64,000 nt of DNA from M3007 sp044350425 (lineage in GTDB: Bacteria; Bacteroidota; Bacteroidia; Chitinophagales; Saprospiraceae). The stretch covers positions 4,004 through 68,003 of the forward strand of contig JBILHS010000015.1 of assembly GCA_044350425.1 (NCBI GenBank). The letters are read 5' to 3'. Within the stretch, counting starts at the first letter, position 1. Each line of letters starts with the position of its first letter. Below are positions 8,552 to 17,337 of this stretch, piece after piece. The translations under genes were made by a program, and so were the position numbers. Under the pieces are notes generated by a model. It was given only the letters and a program-made list of their open reading frames with translations, searched no databases and was not told the DNA's origin.

Positions 8552-9289
8552 ATGGAACCTGATTTCAGTCTGCTTTTTGGGGTATTGCTGATGCTGGTGG
8601 CCTTTTTATATGCTTCAGTCGGGCATGGCGGGGCCAGCGGGTATCTTGCTTTGATGGCCTTATTCGGATTTGCGCCGGAGGTGATGCGCCCCACGGCGCT
8701 TTTGCTGAATATTTTCGTGTCGTCCATCGCATTTCTGTCCTATTTCAGAAGTGGGCATTTTTCCTGGAAACTGTTTTGGCCGCTGGCGATCATGGCGGTT
8801 CCGGCCGCTTATCTCGGAGGACTGATCACGCCACCCACCCTGTTGTACAAACAATTACTGGGCGCTTTTTTAATCTTTCCAGCCATCCGGTTTATGTTTC
8901 CTTTTGAACCGAGGGCAGGCACTCAGCATGAAATAAATATTTACTGGGCGTTGGTGATGGGCGCCGGAATCGGCTTGTTGTCCGGAATCCTGGGCATTGG
9001 CGGCGGCATCATTTTGTCTCCTTTACTGATCCTTTTGGGCTGGTCGGATGTTAAGCAGGCTGCAGCGGTGAGTGCCCTGTTTATTTTGGTCAATTCGATG
9101 GCCGGCCTGGTGGGTCAGATGCAGCAGGGCATCCAATTTAGTCCTGACATGCTCGCGATGGTGGGCATTGCGTTGATAGGTGGACTTGGAGGCTCGTATT
9201 TTGGCGCTTTCCGATTCAATCAAAAAACGCTGAAACTGAGTCTGTCCATCGTTCTTTTGATTGCTGCGCTGAAACTGCTTTTTTCTTAA
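8552..9289 (+). CDS. TauE/SafE family membrane permease
   Basis: A 245-residue polytopic membrane protein with about eight hydrophobic segments. The two glycine-rich signatures of the TauE/SafE family occur at the start of each half: SVGHGGASGYLAL and GILGIGGGIILSPLLI. Family members export or take up sulfur-containing or organic anions such as sulfite, sulfoacetate or taurine. Placement between moeA and moaD suggests a role linked to molybdoenzymes, for example sulfite handling or oxyanion transport, but this is inference. It is followed after a short gap by a HAD phosphatase and likely belongs to the same transcript. Confidence 0.85.
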   Translation: MEPDFSLLFGVLLMLVAFLYASVGHGGASGYLALMALFGFAPEVMRPTALLLNIFVSSIAFLSYFRSGHFSWKLFWPLAIMAVPAAYLGGLITPPTLLYKQLLGAFLIFPAIRFMFPFEPRAGTQHEINIYWALVMGAGIGLLSGILGIGGGIILSPLLILLGWSDVKQAAAVSALFILVNSMAGLVGQMQQGIQFSPDMLAMVGIALIGGLGGSYFGAFRFNQKTLKLSLSIVLLIAALKLLFS

Positions 9290-9315
9290 GTTCTTTGCGG
9301 CAAGAAAACTACACA

Positions 9316-9966
9316 ATGGCAATTATCTTTGATATGGACGGCACGATGGTGGACAATATGATGACCCACCACCGGGGCTGGCAAAAAACACTGGCAGCCT
9401 ATGGCCTGCATCTGACCATGGAAGATGTAAAAGCGACCTGTCATGGCAAAAACCTGGAGATCATCGAGCGCCTGTTCCCGGGCAAGTACAGTCTGGAGGA
9501 ACGCGAACGCATTTCTTTTGAAAAGGAAAGCGGGTATCGGAAGACCTTTTTGTCTGAATTAAAATTGCTGCCCGGATTGGCCGAGCTACTCGAAACGGCT
9601 AAAAAGGCAAACATTCCGATGGGTATCGGTACCGCTGCGCCTGCTGAAAACGTAGATTTTGTACTCGACCATTTGAATATCCGGCATTATTTTCAGGCCG
9701 TGATCCATGCCGAAGATGTTGAAAAGGGCAAGCCCGATCCGGAGGTATTCTTCAAAGTGGCGGATCAGCTGGGGGTCGCGTATGCAGATTGCCTGGTGTT
9801 TGAAGATTCACCAACAGGCGCCCGGACTGCCCTGAATGCCGGAATGAAAGCGATCATTCTGACCACCACGCATACGGCAGCGGAATTTGAAGGCATTGCA
9901 AGTGTATTGCGCTGCCTGCCGGACTATACCGATATCTTAAAGGAAATCAGCCTTTCCGGATCATGA
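9316..9966 (+). CDS. HAD-superfamily phosphatase (beta-phosphoglucomutase-like)
   Basis: A 216-residue HAD subfamily IA hydrolase acting on a phosphorylated small molecule; the substrate is not deducible. HAD motif I is IIFDMDGTMVDN at the N terminus, motif II is GIGTAAP, motif III Lys lies in EKGKPDPEVF, and motif IV is VFEDSPTGARTA. I chose the ATG at 9316, which puts motif I six residues from the start; an in-frame ATG at 9295 would add only MRQENYT. Its stop overlaps the moaD start (ATGA), so it is translationally coupled to moaD although no Moco role is known for this family. Confidence 0.88.
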   Translation: MAIIFDMDGTMVDNMMTHHRGWQKTLAAYGLHLTMEDVKATCHGKNLEIIERLFPGKYSLEERERISFEKESGYRKTFLSELKLLPGLAELLETAKKANIPMGIGTAAPAENVDFVLDHLNIRHYFQAVIHAEDVEKGKPDPEVFFKVADQLGVAYADCLVFEDSPTGARTALNAGMKAIILTTTHTAAEFEGIASVLRCLPDYTDILKEISLSGS

Positions 9967-10196
9967 AAATAAGCATTCTTCCCTTTGGTAAACTGGCAGA
10001 CATTCTTTCTACGCAGGAATGGGAGATGGCGGGCGTGACCACGGCCGGTGAAGTACGGCTTCAGCTTGAAACAAAATTTCCGGCGTTGAAGGGCATGCGT
10101 TACCTGATCGCGGTGGATAAAAAAATCGTGAAGGATGATAGTTTGTTGGGGGAGGGCTCGGTGGTGGCTTTATTGCCGCCGTTTTCCGGGGGGTAG
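9963..10196 (+). CDS. moaD: Molybdopterin synthase sulfur carrier subunit MoaD
   Basis: Small 77-residue ubiquitin-like protein. It ends in PPFSGG; the terminal Gly-Gly is the site that is adenylylated by MoeB and converted to a thiocarboxylate, then inserted in MoaE to form molybdopterin synthase. The N terminus (MKISILPFGKLADIL) matches MoaD/ThiS starts. The ATG overlaps the stop of the preceding HAD gene. Its partner moaE lies two genes downstream and its activator moeB is the next gene. Confidence 0.92.
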   Translation: MKISILPFGKLADILSTQEWEMAGVTTAGEVRLQLETKFPALKGMRYLIAVDKKIVKDDSLLGEGSVVALLPPFSGG

Positions 10197-10377
10197 CCCC
10201 GGAAGTTTAAACGTAAAATCTAAGAAGGAAGGCGTTTTTTGATTTTCGATTACATGAATTACAATTGTTGAAGGAGAGGTTTGATTTTCGATTGCGAATG
10301 TCCTGCCGATCAACCATCAGAATTTCAAGATCGGCTATCACTTCCACCTTACTGAATTCATAATTCCTGATGAAAAC

Positions 10378-11472
10378 ATGGAACGCTACCAAAAGCAAAT
10401 ACTCCTGAAAGAACTGGGCGAGCAAGGGCAGCAATTGCTCTCCGGGGCCAGTGTAATGGTGGTAGGTGCCGGCGGACTGGGCTGTCCGGCTTTGCTGTAT
10501 CTGGCAGCAGCCGGTGTGGGTCGGATCGGGATCGCCGATTTTGATCGGGTAGAGGTATCCAACCTGCATCGACAGATCCTGTACACGATAGAGGAGGTTG
10601 GAAAATTGAAGGTGGAAGTGGCCGCTATGCGGGTAAAAGCCTTGAACTCGGAAGTGGCGATTGAAATTTTCCGCGAAAAGATCGGCTCGGAAAACGCCTT
10701 GTCCATCCTTTCCCGTTTCGATCTGGTGCTGGATGGATCGGATAATTTCCCTACCCGTTATATGATCAATGATGCCTGTGTGTTGTTGAATAAACCCCTG
10801 ATCTATGGCTCCGTTTTTCGGTTTGAAGGTCAGGTGAGCGTTTTCAATCTGCCGGACCAGGGAATCAAAACCAATTACCGGGATCTGTTTCCCGAACCTC
10901 CGGAACCATCTGAAGTGGCCGATTGCAATGAAGCAGGCGTGCTTGGGGTGCTTCCCGGAATCATCGGAACCATGCAGGCCACCGAGGCCATCAAGATCAT
11001 CACCGGAGCCGGAAAACCCCTGGCCAACCGATTGTTCTGCTACAACGCTTTGAACAGTTCCGTTTACGAGCTGGAAATTTCGCCCCAGGAAAGTAGCTGT
11101 TTACAGATCCCCCAAACTCCCGAAGCCTTCCAGAAAATGAATTACGAATGGTTTTGCAACAAGCAAATGACAGAATATCAGGACATTGACGGCGCAACCT
11201 TTGATCAGCTCCGGCACAGCCCTGACATCCAGATCATGGACGTGCGGAATCTGCACGAAATGCCCCGGGTGACCGAGTTTGAGCACCTGCGCATCCCGTT
11301 GGCTGAACTGGAGCAAAACCTGCATCAGATCGATCCGGCCCGACCCCTGGTGATTTTCTGCCAGACCGGCGTGCGGAGCATTACCGCCGCCCATATGATC
11401 GCAGAACAGACGAGGGCTCGTACTATTTACAATTTAAAAGGAGGAATCATAAAATGGAAAACCCAGCGGTAG
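10378..11472 (+). CDS. moeB: MoeB/ThiF adenylyltransferase fused to a rhodanese domain
   Basis: E1-like enzyme that activates the MoaD C terminus by adenylylation; here it carries its own sulfur-transfer domain. Residues ~1-245 hold the ThiF fold: VMVVGAGGLGCPALLYLAAAG nucleotide loop, then SNLHRQ, then DGSDNFPTRYM. Residues ~268-364 are a rhodanese domain with the catalytic Cys in VIFCQTGVRS. The zinc-binding Cys pairs of E. coli MoeB are mostly absent (only DCNEAGVLGVL is recognisable), as in other rhodanese-fused homologues. It overlaps moaE by 19 bases. The 181-base gap upstream contains two copies of TTTTGATTTTCGATT but no gene. Confidence 0.9.
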   Translation: MERYQKQILLKELGEQGQQLLSGASVMVVGAGGLGCPALLYLAAAGVGRIGIADFDRVEVSNLHRQILYTIEEVGKLKVEVAAMRVKALNSEVAIEIFREKIGSENALSILSRFDLVLDGSDNFPTRYMINDACVLLNKPLIYGSVFRFEGQVSVFNLPDQGIKTNYRDLFPEPPEPSEVADCNEAGVLGVLPGIIGTMQATEAIKIITGAGKPLANRLFCYNALNSSVYELEISPQESSCLQIPQTPEAFQKMNYEWFCNKQMTEYQDIDGATFDQLRHSPDIQIMDVRNLHEMPRVTEFEHLRIPLAELEQNLHQIDPARPLVIFCQTGVRSITAAHMIAEQTRARTIYNLKGGIIKWKTQR

Positions 11473-11933
11473 ACCCAGCAGAAAAAAAACCGGGCAGCCA
11501 CCGACCCAAAAAGGTTTTTGTAGAAGGCCCCATCGCCCCTGCTTTTGTGGGTGATTCTATTGGCAAACACAGCACACAAAAGAACATTGGTGCACACAGC
11601 ATCTTTCTGGGACAAGTGCGCAAGGATGTGATCGAGGGGCTGGAGGTCGTGGCCATCGAGTATTCGGCTTATACTGAAATGGCCGAGGAGAAGTTTCACG
11701 AAATCCGGGAGGATATTTTTGCGAAATATCCGCTGACTTGTATGCACATTTACCACAGCCTGGGCCGGGTAAACGCCGGTGAGATCTGCCTGTTTGTGTT
11801 TACCTCCGCCATACACCGTCGGGAGGCCATCGATGCCTGTAATGAGCTCGTGGAACGCATCAAACAGGAAGTGCCGGTCTGGGGCAAAGAAATTTTTGAC
11901 AACGAGCAATACAGCTGGAAAGAAAACAAATAA
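11454..11933 (+). CDS. moaE: Molybdopterin synthase catalytic subunit MoaE
   Basis: The 159-residue large subunit of molybdopterin synthase converts cyclic pyranopterin monophosphate to molybdopterin using the MoaD thiocarboxylate. Recognisable family segments are GAHSIFLGQVRKD, IEYSAYTEMAEEK, IYHSLGRVNAGEICLFVF, HRREAIDACNELVERIK and VPVWGKEIF, which contains a Lys expected near the active site. A ~20-residue Lys/Pro-rich N-terminal extension precedes the conserved domain. The start codon lies inside the end of moeB, indicating translational coupling; moaC-mogA begins 5 bases after its stop. Confidence 0.93.
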   Translation: MENPAVDPAEKKPGSHRPKKVFVEGPIAPAFVGDSIGKHSTQKNIGAHSIFLGQVRKDVIEGLEVVAIEYSAYTEMAEEKFHEIREDIFAKYPLTCMHIYHSLGRVNAGEICLFVFTSAIHRREAIDACNELVERIKQEVPVWGKEIFDNEQYSWKENK

Positions 11934-11938
11934 GCGCC

Positions 11939-12850
11939 ATGGTAAACATCACCAACAAGGTCAAAACCCATCGGACGGCCATCGCCAGTGCCGTGGTACG
12001 CGTGAGCAAACAGGAAACGATCGACGCCATCCGGAACAAGACCGTACCCAAGGGCGATGTGCTGGAGGCCAGCCGTATCGCCGGCTTATTTGGCGTCAAA
12101 CGCACCAGCGACATGATCCCGGATTGCCATCCCCTGCCGGTTGAATACACGGCTATCACACATGCCATCCATGGTTTGGACATTGAGATCCTGGTGGAAG
12201 TGCAGACCATTTATAAGACCGGGGTAGAGGTGGAAGCCATGCACGGCGCTTCCGTCGTAGCCCTCACGATGTATGACATGTTGAAGCCCATTGACAAAGG
12301 GGTCGAGATCCTGAACATCAAACTGGTGTCCAAAAAAGGCGGCAAATCACAGTATAAAGAGACCCTGAAGCGGGTAGTCAAAGCGGCCATCATCGTTTGT
12401 TCCGACAGTATTTCTGCGGGCAAAAAAGAAGACCGCGCGGGCCAGGCCATTCGGGAAAAACTGCAACCCTACCAAGTGGATGTAGCAGCTTTTTCCGTCA
12501 TCCCGGACGAGGTCCCGGCCATTCAGGAAAAGGTGCAGGCATTATACGATGATCATTTTGACCTGATCATTCTAACCGGAGGAACCGGCTTATCGCCCAG
12601 AGACGTGACCCCCGAGGCCATTCGTCCGATGCTGGATCGCGAAATCCCGGGCATTGCAGAAGCTGCGAGAAGTTATGGACAGGAGCACATGCCGTATGCT
12701 ATGCTTTCCAGAAGCCTGGGCGGGCTGAAAGGGGATACTCTGATACTGGCTTTGCCGGGTTCCACCAGGGGTGCGCAGGAGAGTATGGATGCTCTATTCC
12801 CGTATCTTTTGCACTTGTTTAAGGTGATGGAGTTTGCGAGTCATGATTAG
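11939..12850 (+). CDS. Bifunctional MoaC/MogA(MoaB) molybdenum cofactor protein
   Basis: A 303-residue natural fusion of two Moco enzymes. Residues ~1-145 are MoaC, cyclic pyranopterin monophosphate synthase: DMIPDCHPLPVEYT and GVEVEAMHGASVVALTMYDM match the conserved active-site segments. Residues ~150-303 are a MogA/MoaB-type molybdopterin adenylyltransferase: LIILTGGTGLSPRDVTPEA is the family signature. The fusion joins an early and a late step of the pathway. With moaA, moaD, moeB, moaE and moeA it completes synthesis of Moco; a MobA guanylyltransferase is not in the window. A candidate terminator follows. Confidence 0.93.
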   Translation: MVNITNKVKTHRTAIASAVVRVSKQETIDAIRNKTVPKGDVLEASRIAGLFGVKRTSDMIPDCHPLPVEYTAITHAIHGLDIEILVEVQTIYKTGVEVEAMHGASVVALTMYDMLKPIDKGVEILNIKLVSKKGGKSQYKETLKRVVKAAIIVCSDSISAGKKEDRAGQAIREKLQPYQVDVAAFSVIPDEVPAIQEKVQALYDDHFDLIILTGGTGLSPRDVTPEAIRPMLDREIPGIAEAARSYGQEHMPYAMLSRSLGGLKGDTLILALPGSTRGAQESMDALFPYLLHLFKVMEFASHD

Positions 12851-12856
12851 TTTTTT

Positions 12857-12908
12857 AAACACATAAGAAGGGATAACAAGGCCCTTTTTTTATGTGCCTC
12901 CTGTGTTT
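12857..12908. terminator. Candidate bidirectional terminator between convergent moaC-mogA and araC
   Basis: The inner stem CACATAAGAAGGG pairs imperfectly with CCCTTTTTTTATGTG, and the outer AAACAC pairs with GTGTTT. It fills the gap between two convergent genes. The U-tract is weak on both sides, so the call is moderate. Confidence 0.45.
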
Positions 12909-12912
12909 AAAT

Positions 12913-13890
12913 CTAAAAATGCACCAGCCGGGTAGCATAAGAACTAGGTTTGACGGCTTCCTTATCGCCTTTTCTTTGAGGCATAAACTGCCAGGGCGTC
13001 ACCTGATGCGTCCAGTCGAATTCAGCTTTTTCCAGATATTTCCGCCGGTATTCTACGGGGGTACAAGCGCGGTATTTTTTGAAAAGCCGGTTGAAATTGG
13101 CCAGATTATTAAAGCCTGACTTGCTGGCGATCTGGTTGACCGTTTCGTCCGTATCAAGCAGCAGTTTACAGGTATGACCGACCCGGATATCGATCAAAAA
13201 ATCCGTAAAACTCCGAAAAGCAAATTTTTGAAAAAAGTGGCTGAATGCCGAGTCGCTCATATTGACCAGGGCTGCAACTTCTCCGATTTTCAGGTCCGGG
13301 TTGGCAAAATGCTTCAAAATATAGCCATAAGCGACCTGTATCCGATTGCTTTCTGATCGAAGTGCTTTGGGTGAAAAACCCTCGCTTGCCAACAAGGTGG
13401 TGTCGCTGGTCTGGGAAAGCAGGTCCAGCAATTGCAAAAACTCAATAATATTGGTGAAGCCCTTATCTTCCGTGAGGCCGATCATGATCCGCATGGCCTC
13501 CTCAAAGGTTTTGCCATGAAATCTGATGCCCCGACTAGAGTCCCGAAGCAGCTGTCGGATCTTGATGAACCGCTCTTTTTGAAAAAGCTGACCGCTGAAC
13601 AATTCCATGGCAAACTGGATCGTGATCACCCGGTAAGGCGGACCGTTTTGTTGCAGTTGCGCATCGCCGTCCCATTTATGGTAGAGATACGGGCCCAATA
13701 AGACGAGGTCGAAATCGGTGTAACGCTCCGTAGAATCGCCGACAATGCGTGTGCCCGACATACCCGCAATCAGATTGAGCTCGTACTCCGGGTGGTTGTG
13801 AATGGGATAATCAAACCCGTTACAGACGGAATCCAGTACCACAAAAACATCAGGCCCTTTGAGCGGGGTTATTTCACGGTAAATATTCAT
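12913..13890 (-). CDS. AraC family transcriptional regulator
   Basis: A 325-residue regulator with an N-terminal cupin-like sensing domain (YPIHNHPEYELNLI, residues ~28-41) and a C-terminal double helix-turn-helix: KIGEVAALVNMSDSAFSHFF for the first HTH, and VNQIASKSGFNNLANFNRLF plus TPVEYRRKY for the second and the family signature. A ~45-residue tail follows the HTH. It is divergent from susC across only ~90 bases, so it is the likely activator of the polysaccharide-utilisation operon and of itself; the inducing sugar cannot be read from the sequence. Confidence 0.9.
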   Translation of the reverse strand: MNIYREITPLKGPDVFVVLDSVCNGFDYPIHNHPEYELNLIAGMSGTRIVGDSTERYTDFDLVLLGPYLYHKWDGDAQLQQNGPPYRVITIQFAMELFSGQLFQKERFIKIRQLLRDSSRGIRFHGKTFEEAMRIMIGLTEDKGFTNIIEFLQLLDLLSQTSDTTLLASEGFSPKALRSESNRIQVAYGYILKHFANPDLKIGEVAALVNMSDSAFSHFFQKFAFRSFTDFLIDIRVGHTCKLLLDTDETVNQIASKSGFNNLANFNRLFKKYRACTPVEYRRKYLEKAEFDWTHQVTPWQFMPQRKGDKEAVKPSSYATRLVHF

Positions 13891-13980
13891 TCTTAAAAGT
13901 ACTTTCTTTTTACTTCATAATATTAGGTTTCTTTTTTTTCCAGCGTGACTTTTGCCAGACTGAATCACTATCCGTTGGCT

Positions 13981-16900
13981 ATGAGTACTTCTATTTCTGT
14001 AAAAACTTTGCAATACAAGGGTCTTCTGATCCGGCAGCTTGCATCCGGCGCGCGTCTTTTGTCTTCATATTGGACGCGGCTTACCTGCTTTTTGTTCCTG
14101 CTTTTCAGTTTTCTGTCCCTGAGCGCCCAGACCTTTGAGGTTTCAGGGACGGTTGTTTCGCAGGAGGATGGAGAGACCCTGATCGGTGTAAGTGTTCAGG
14201 AAATGGGCGCAACAACCAGCAATGGTACCTTGACCGATATCAACGGGGCCTTTCGGCTTTCCCTGGCTTCCTCTGATGCGAAATTACTTTTTCGCTACAC
14301 AGGGTTTGCCGATCAGGAAGTGATGGTGCAGGGTCGCGCCACGCTTGCTGTGATCCTGAGTTCAGGGCAGAATCTCTTGCAGGATGTAGTCGTGACCGGC
14401 TACAAAAAAGAGATCCGCAGCGATATTTCCTCTGCGATCAGTTCCATCAAATCGAAGGACATTGAAAAACTGGTGGTGATCGGCATTGATCAGGCCTTGC
14501 AAGGACAGGCGCCCGGCGTCATGGTCACGCAGGTAACCGGTTCGCCCGGCGACGACATTGCCGTGCGCATCCGAGGGGCAGGCACCCTGGGCAACAACAA
14601 CCCGCTTTTTGTCATCGACGGTGTCCCGACTACAGGGAATATCAACATGTTTTCTCCCGGCGACATCGAGTCGATCGAGGTCTTGAAAGACGGTGCTGCA
14701 GCAGCCATTTATGGCGCCAGAGCCGCGAACGGGGTCGTACTCATCACCACCAAACGCGGCAAATCAGGCAAACCAGCGTTCAGCTTTGAAGCCTATTCCG
14801 GCATTCAAAATGTGGTCAATCTGCCCACCTTGCTCAACTCGGAGCAGTACCTGACCATTCGCAACGAGGCCATCACCAACGCCAATACCCTCCGCAATCC
14901 AGCCAATCAATTAGACACGTACGATCCGGCTATTCTGGATACCCTACCCAATACCGATTGGTTGGATCAGGTTTTCAATCCAGCTCCGATCCAGCATTAT
15001 GCACTTTCAGCTTCCGGTGGCGGCGAATCGAGCAATTTTTACCTTTCGGGAGAATACCATACCCAGGAAGGAGTGTTCAAAGGGCAGGGTTTTGACAAAT
15101 ATCAGGTGCGATTCAACGGTGAGATCGGCAACATACGTTTCAAATTTGGGAACAACCTTTCGTTCTCTCATACCGATCGCAAAGTGATCGGCGGTTCGGG
15201 CGACGGCTATGGTCCGGGCAATGAGTTGAGTGGTATCCGGTACGCACTGATCGCAGCACCGGTTTTTCGCAGCCAATATGCCGATGGCAGTTATGTCAAG
15301 GTCAGTTCTGAACTCGGCGATCCGACCCTCTATGGCGATGGCAATGCCAACCCGATCGTTTTTATCAACAGCACCGATTGGAGCATCAAACGATACCGGG
15401 TGTTTGGGAACGTATTTGCCGAACTCAAACTGATGGAGGGATTGAAACTGCGGACGACTCTGGGGGGAGATTTTCAATTTGAACAGGAAAAACTATTTAA
15501 AGAACGCCTGTCTGAGGCTGTTTATAATCCAACTTCGCTCAATGAGGGCCGGGTGTTCAACCAGACCCTCGTCTGGAACAATACCGCCGATTTTCAGCGA
15601 ACCTTTGGCAATCATCGTATTTCCGCCCTTTTGGGCATGGAGGCCATCCAAAATCACACCGACTATTTAGGGGCTTCGGCCAACAATTTCCGCCGCAGCG
15701 ATCCACTTTTTCGTTTCATCGACGCCAGCATTCCGGAAGCGATCGGGAACGTCAACGCATCCGGCATTGCCACAGAATGGGCTTTGCTGTCGTACTTTGC
15801 ACAGGCCGGCTATTCTTACAAAAGTCGCTATGTGCTGAGTGCTGCCGTACGCCGCGACGGATCGTCCCGATTTGGCACCAACAATCGCTGGGCTGTTTTC
15901 CCTTCCGTTTCTGCGGCCTGGAACATCTCGAATGAGCGATTTTTTGACCCGATCAAATTCGTTTCCAGCCTGAAGATTCGGGCCAGCTGGGGCCAGCTCG
16001 GCAATCAGGAGATCGGGATCTACCCGTACAGTTCCCTGGTGAGTACAGGGAATCAGGTGTACGTTTTCGGCAACCAGATCGTAACAGGGGCGACCATTCT
16101 CGAAACCGGAAACAGCAATATCCGTTGGGAAACCAGTACCCAAAGCAACCTGGGTCTGGACATGAGTTTTTGGGGTGACCGGCTTTCTTTGACCGCCGAT
16201 GTATTCCGCAAAACCACCGATGATATCCTGGTTCGGGTACCGGTGCCACAGGCGGGTGGTTCTGTCAGACCTCCTTTTGTCAATGCCGCTTCGGTTGAAA
16301 ACCAAGGCGTGGAACTGGGCCTGATCTACAAAAACCGGATCGAAAAACTCAATTACAGCATTGGGGCAAACATCTCCTCGATACGCAACAAAGTCACCTC
16401 CATTGCCAACAGCGAACCGATTCTGGGTGGTTTTGGCCTCTCCGATGGCGCTTTGACCAAAACAGAGACCGGCTATCCGGTCGGATCCTTTTTCCTGTAT
16501 CAAACGGTTGGGATCTTCCAGACACAGGAGGAAATAGATGGAAGCCCGTTTCAGACTACGAATACCCGTCCGGGCGACGTGCGGTTTGCCGACCTGAATG
16601 GTGACAACAAAATAGACGACAAGGACCGCTCCCATATCGGCAATCCATTTCCGGATTTCACCTACGGGGTCAACCTCAGCTTGAATTGGAAAAACTTTGA
16701 TTTTTCGACCCTGATCCAGGGTGTGCAGGGCAACGACGTGTATTTCCTGTATGGCAATTTTGCCTACGAAACGCAGTCACGCGGATTCAATTCCTATTCA
16801 GATATCCTGAACCGCTGGACGCCCACAAACACCAACACCGACATCCCGAAAGTGAGTCTGGACGACCGCAATGGCAACCGTCGCGCGTCCACCCGCTTTC

Positions 16901-17175
16901 TGAAAGACGGCTCCTACCTGCGCATCCGAAACGTCACGCTCGGCTACAATTTCAAAGAACTTTTGAACTGGAAAGACATTGGAGGTTTTCGCTTGTATGT
17001 GACCGCCCAAAACGCACTTACCTTCACGAAATACCCAGGCCTGGATCCTGAAATTCAGGCAAATGCGAATGACACCCGCGGTCTGGGACTTTCCTCCGAC
17101 CTCGCAGTGGGGATCGACTGGGGAACGGTGCCCGCGCCCCGGACCTTTATTGTGGGCTTGAAATTGGATTTCTAA
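13981..17175 (+). CDS. SusC/RagA family TonB-linked outer membrane transporter
   Basis: TonB-dependent outer membrane channel that imports glycan fragments with its SusD partner. From the ATG at 13981 it is 1,064 residues. An upstream in-frame GTG at 13945 overlaps a promoter-like GACTTTTG, so I prefer the ATG. The signal peptide is preceded by ~25 extra residues (hydrophobic core LTCFLFLLFSFLSLSAQ). Next come a carboxypeptidase-regulatory-like domain (FEVSGTVVSQEDGETLIGVS), the SusC signature DVVVTGYKKE, a plug domain (RIRGAGTLGNNNPLFVIDGVP, IEVLKDGAAAAIYGARAANG) and a long beta-barrel ending in ...GLKLDF. Only a REP element separates it from susD. Confidence 0.94.
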   Translation: MSTSISVKTLQYKGLLIRQLASGARLLSSYWTRLTCFLFLLFSFLSLSAQTFEVSGTVVSQEDGETLIGVSVQEMGATTSNGTLTDINGAFRLSLASSDAKLLFRYTGFADQEVMVQGRATLAVILSSGQNLLQDVVVTGYKKEIRSDISSAISSIKSKDIEKLVVIGIDQALQGQAPGVMVTQVTGSPGDDIAVRIRGAGTLGNNNPLFVIDGVPTTGNINMFSPGDIESIEVLKDGAAAAIYGARAANGVVLITTKRGKSGKPAFSFEAYSGIQNVVNLPTLLNSEQYLTIRNEAITNANTLRNPANQLDTYDPAILDTLPNTDWLDQVFNPAPIQHYALSASGGGESSNFYLSGEYHTQEGVFKGQGFDKYQVRFNGEIGNIRFKFGNNLSFSHTDRKVIGGSGDGYGPGNELSGIRYALIAAPVFRSQYADGSYVKVSSELGDPTLYGDGNANPIVFINSTDWSIKRYRVFGNVFAELKLMEGLKLRTTLGGDFQFEQEKLFKERLSEAVYNPTSLNEGRVFNQTLVWNNTADFQRTFGNHRISALLGMEAIQNHTDYLGASANNFRRSDPLFRFIDASIPEAIGNVNASGIATEWALLSYFAQAGYSYKSRYVLSAAVRRDGSSRFGTNNRWAVFPSVSAAWNISNERFFDPIKFVSSLKIRASWGQLGNQEIGIYPYSSLVSTGNQVYVFGNQIVTGATILETGNSNIRWETSTQSNLGLDMSFWGDRLSLTADVFRKTTDDILVRVPVPQAGGSVRPPFVNAASVENQGVELGLIYKNRIEKLNYSIGANISSIRNKVTSIANSEPILGGFGLSDGALTKTETGYPVGSFFLYQTVGIFQTQEEIDGSPFQTTNTRPGDVRFADLNGDNKIDDKDRSHIGNPFPDFTYGVNLSLNWKNFDFSTLIQGVQGNDVYFLYGNFAYETQSRGFNSYSDILNRWTPTNTNTDIPKVSLDDRNGNRRASTRFLKDGSYLRIRNVTLGYNFKELLNWKDIGGFRLYVTAQNALTFTKYPGLDPEIQANANDTRGLGLSSDLAVGIDWGTVPAPRTFIVGLKLDF

Positions 17176-17184
17176 ATGCTATTT

Positions 17185-17320
17185 AACCCACGACTTCAGT
17201 CGTGGGCCAGCACTAAAGCGTTGTATAATTAACCGATTTATCGGTTTTCGGCATAAAACCGATAAATCGGTTGAGAACTGTTCACTCCCTTATGCAAGCC
17301 CACGACTGAAGTCGTGGGTT
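17185..17320. repeat. REP/BIME-like palindromic element between susC and susD
   Basis: A near-perfect 136-bp inverted repeat built of four small palindromes: CCCACGACTTCAGTCGTGGG (17187-17206), AACCGATTTATCGGTT (17231-17246), AACCGATAAATCGGTT (17257-17272) and CCCACGACTGAAGTCGTGGG (17299-17318). The same four-part layout surrounds the 5' side of the Y1 transposase gene at 29204-29350. It could form a strong mRNA structure between susC and susD. Confidence 0.85.
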
Positions 17321-17337
17321 GAAATCATTACTGCATT

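Noticed and set aside
13945..13980. GTG start for susC
   Set aside because: The codon overlaps a likely -7 promoter element (GACTTTTG), so translation probably begins at or after ATG 13981.
15667..16635. 322-codon minus-strand open frame
   Set aside because: Antisense shadow of the SusC barrel region.
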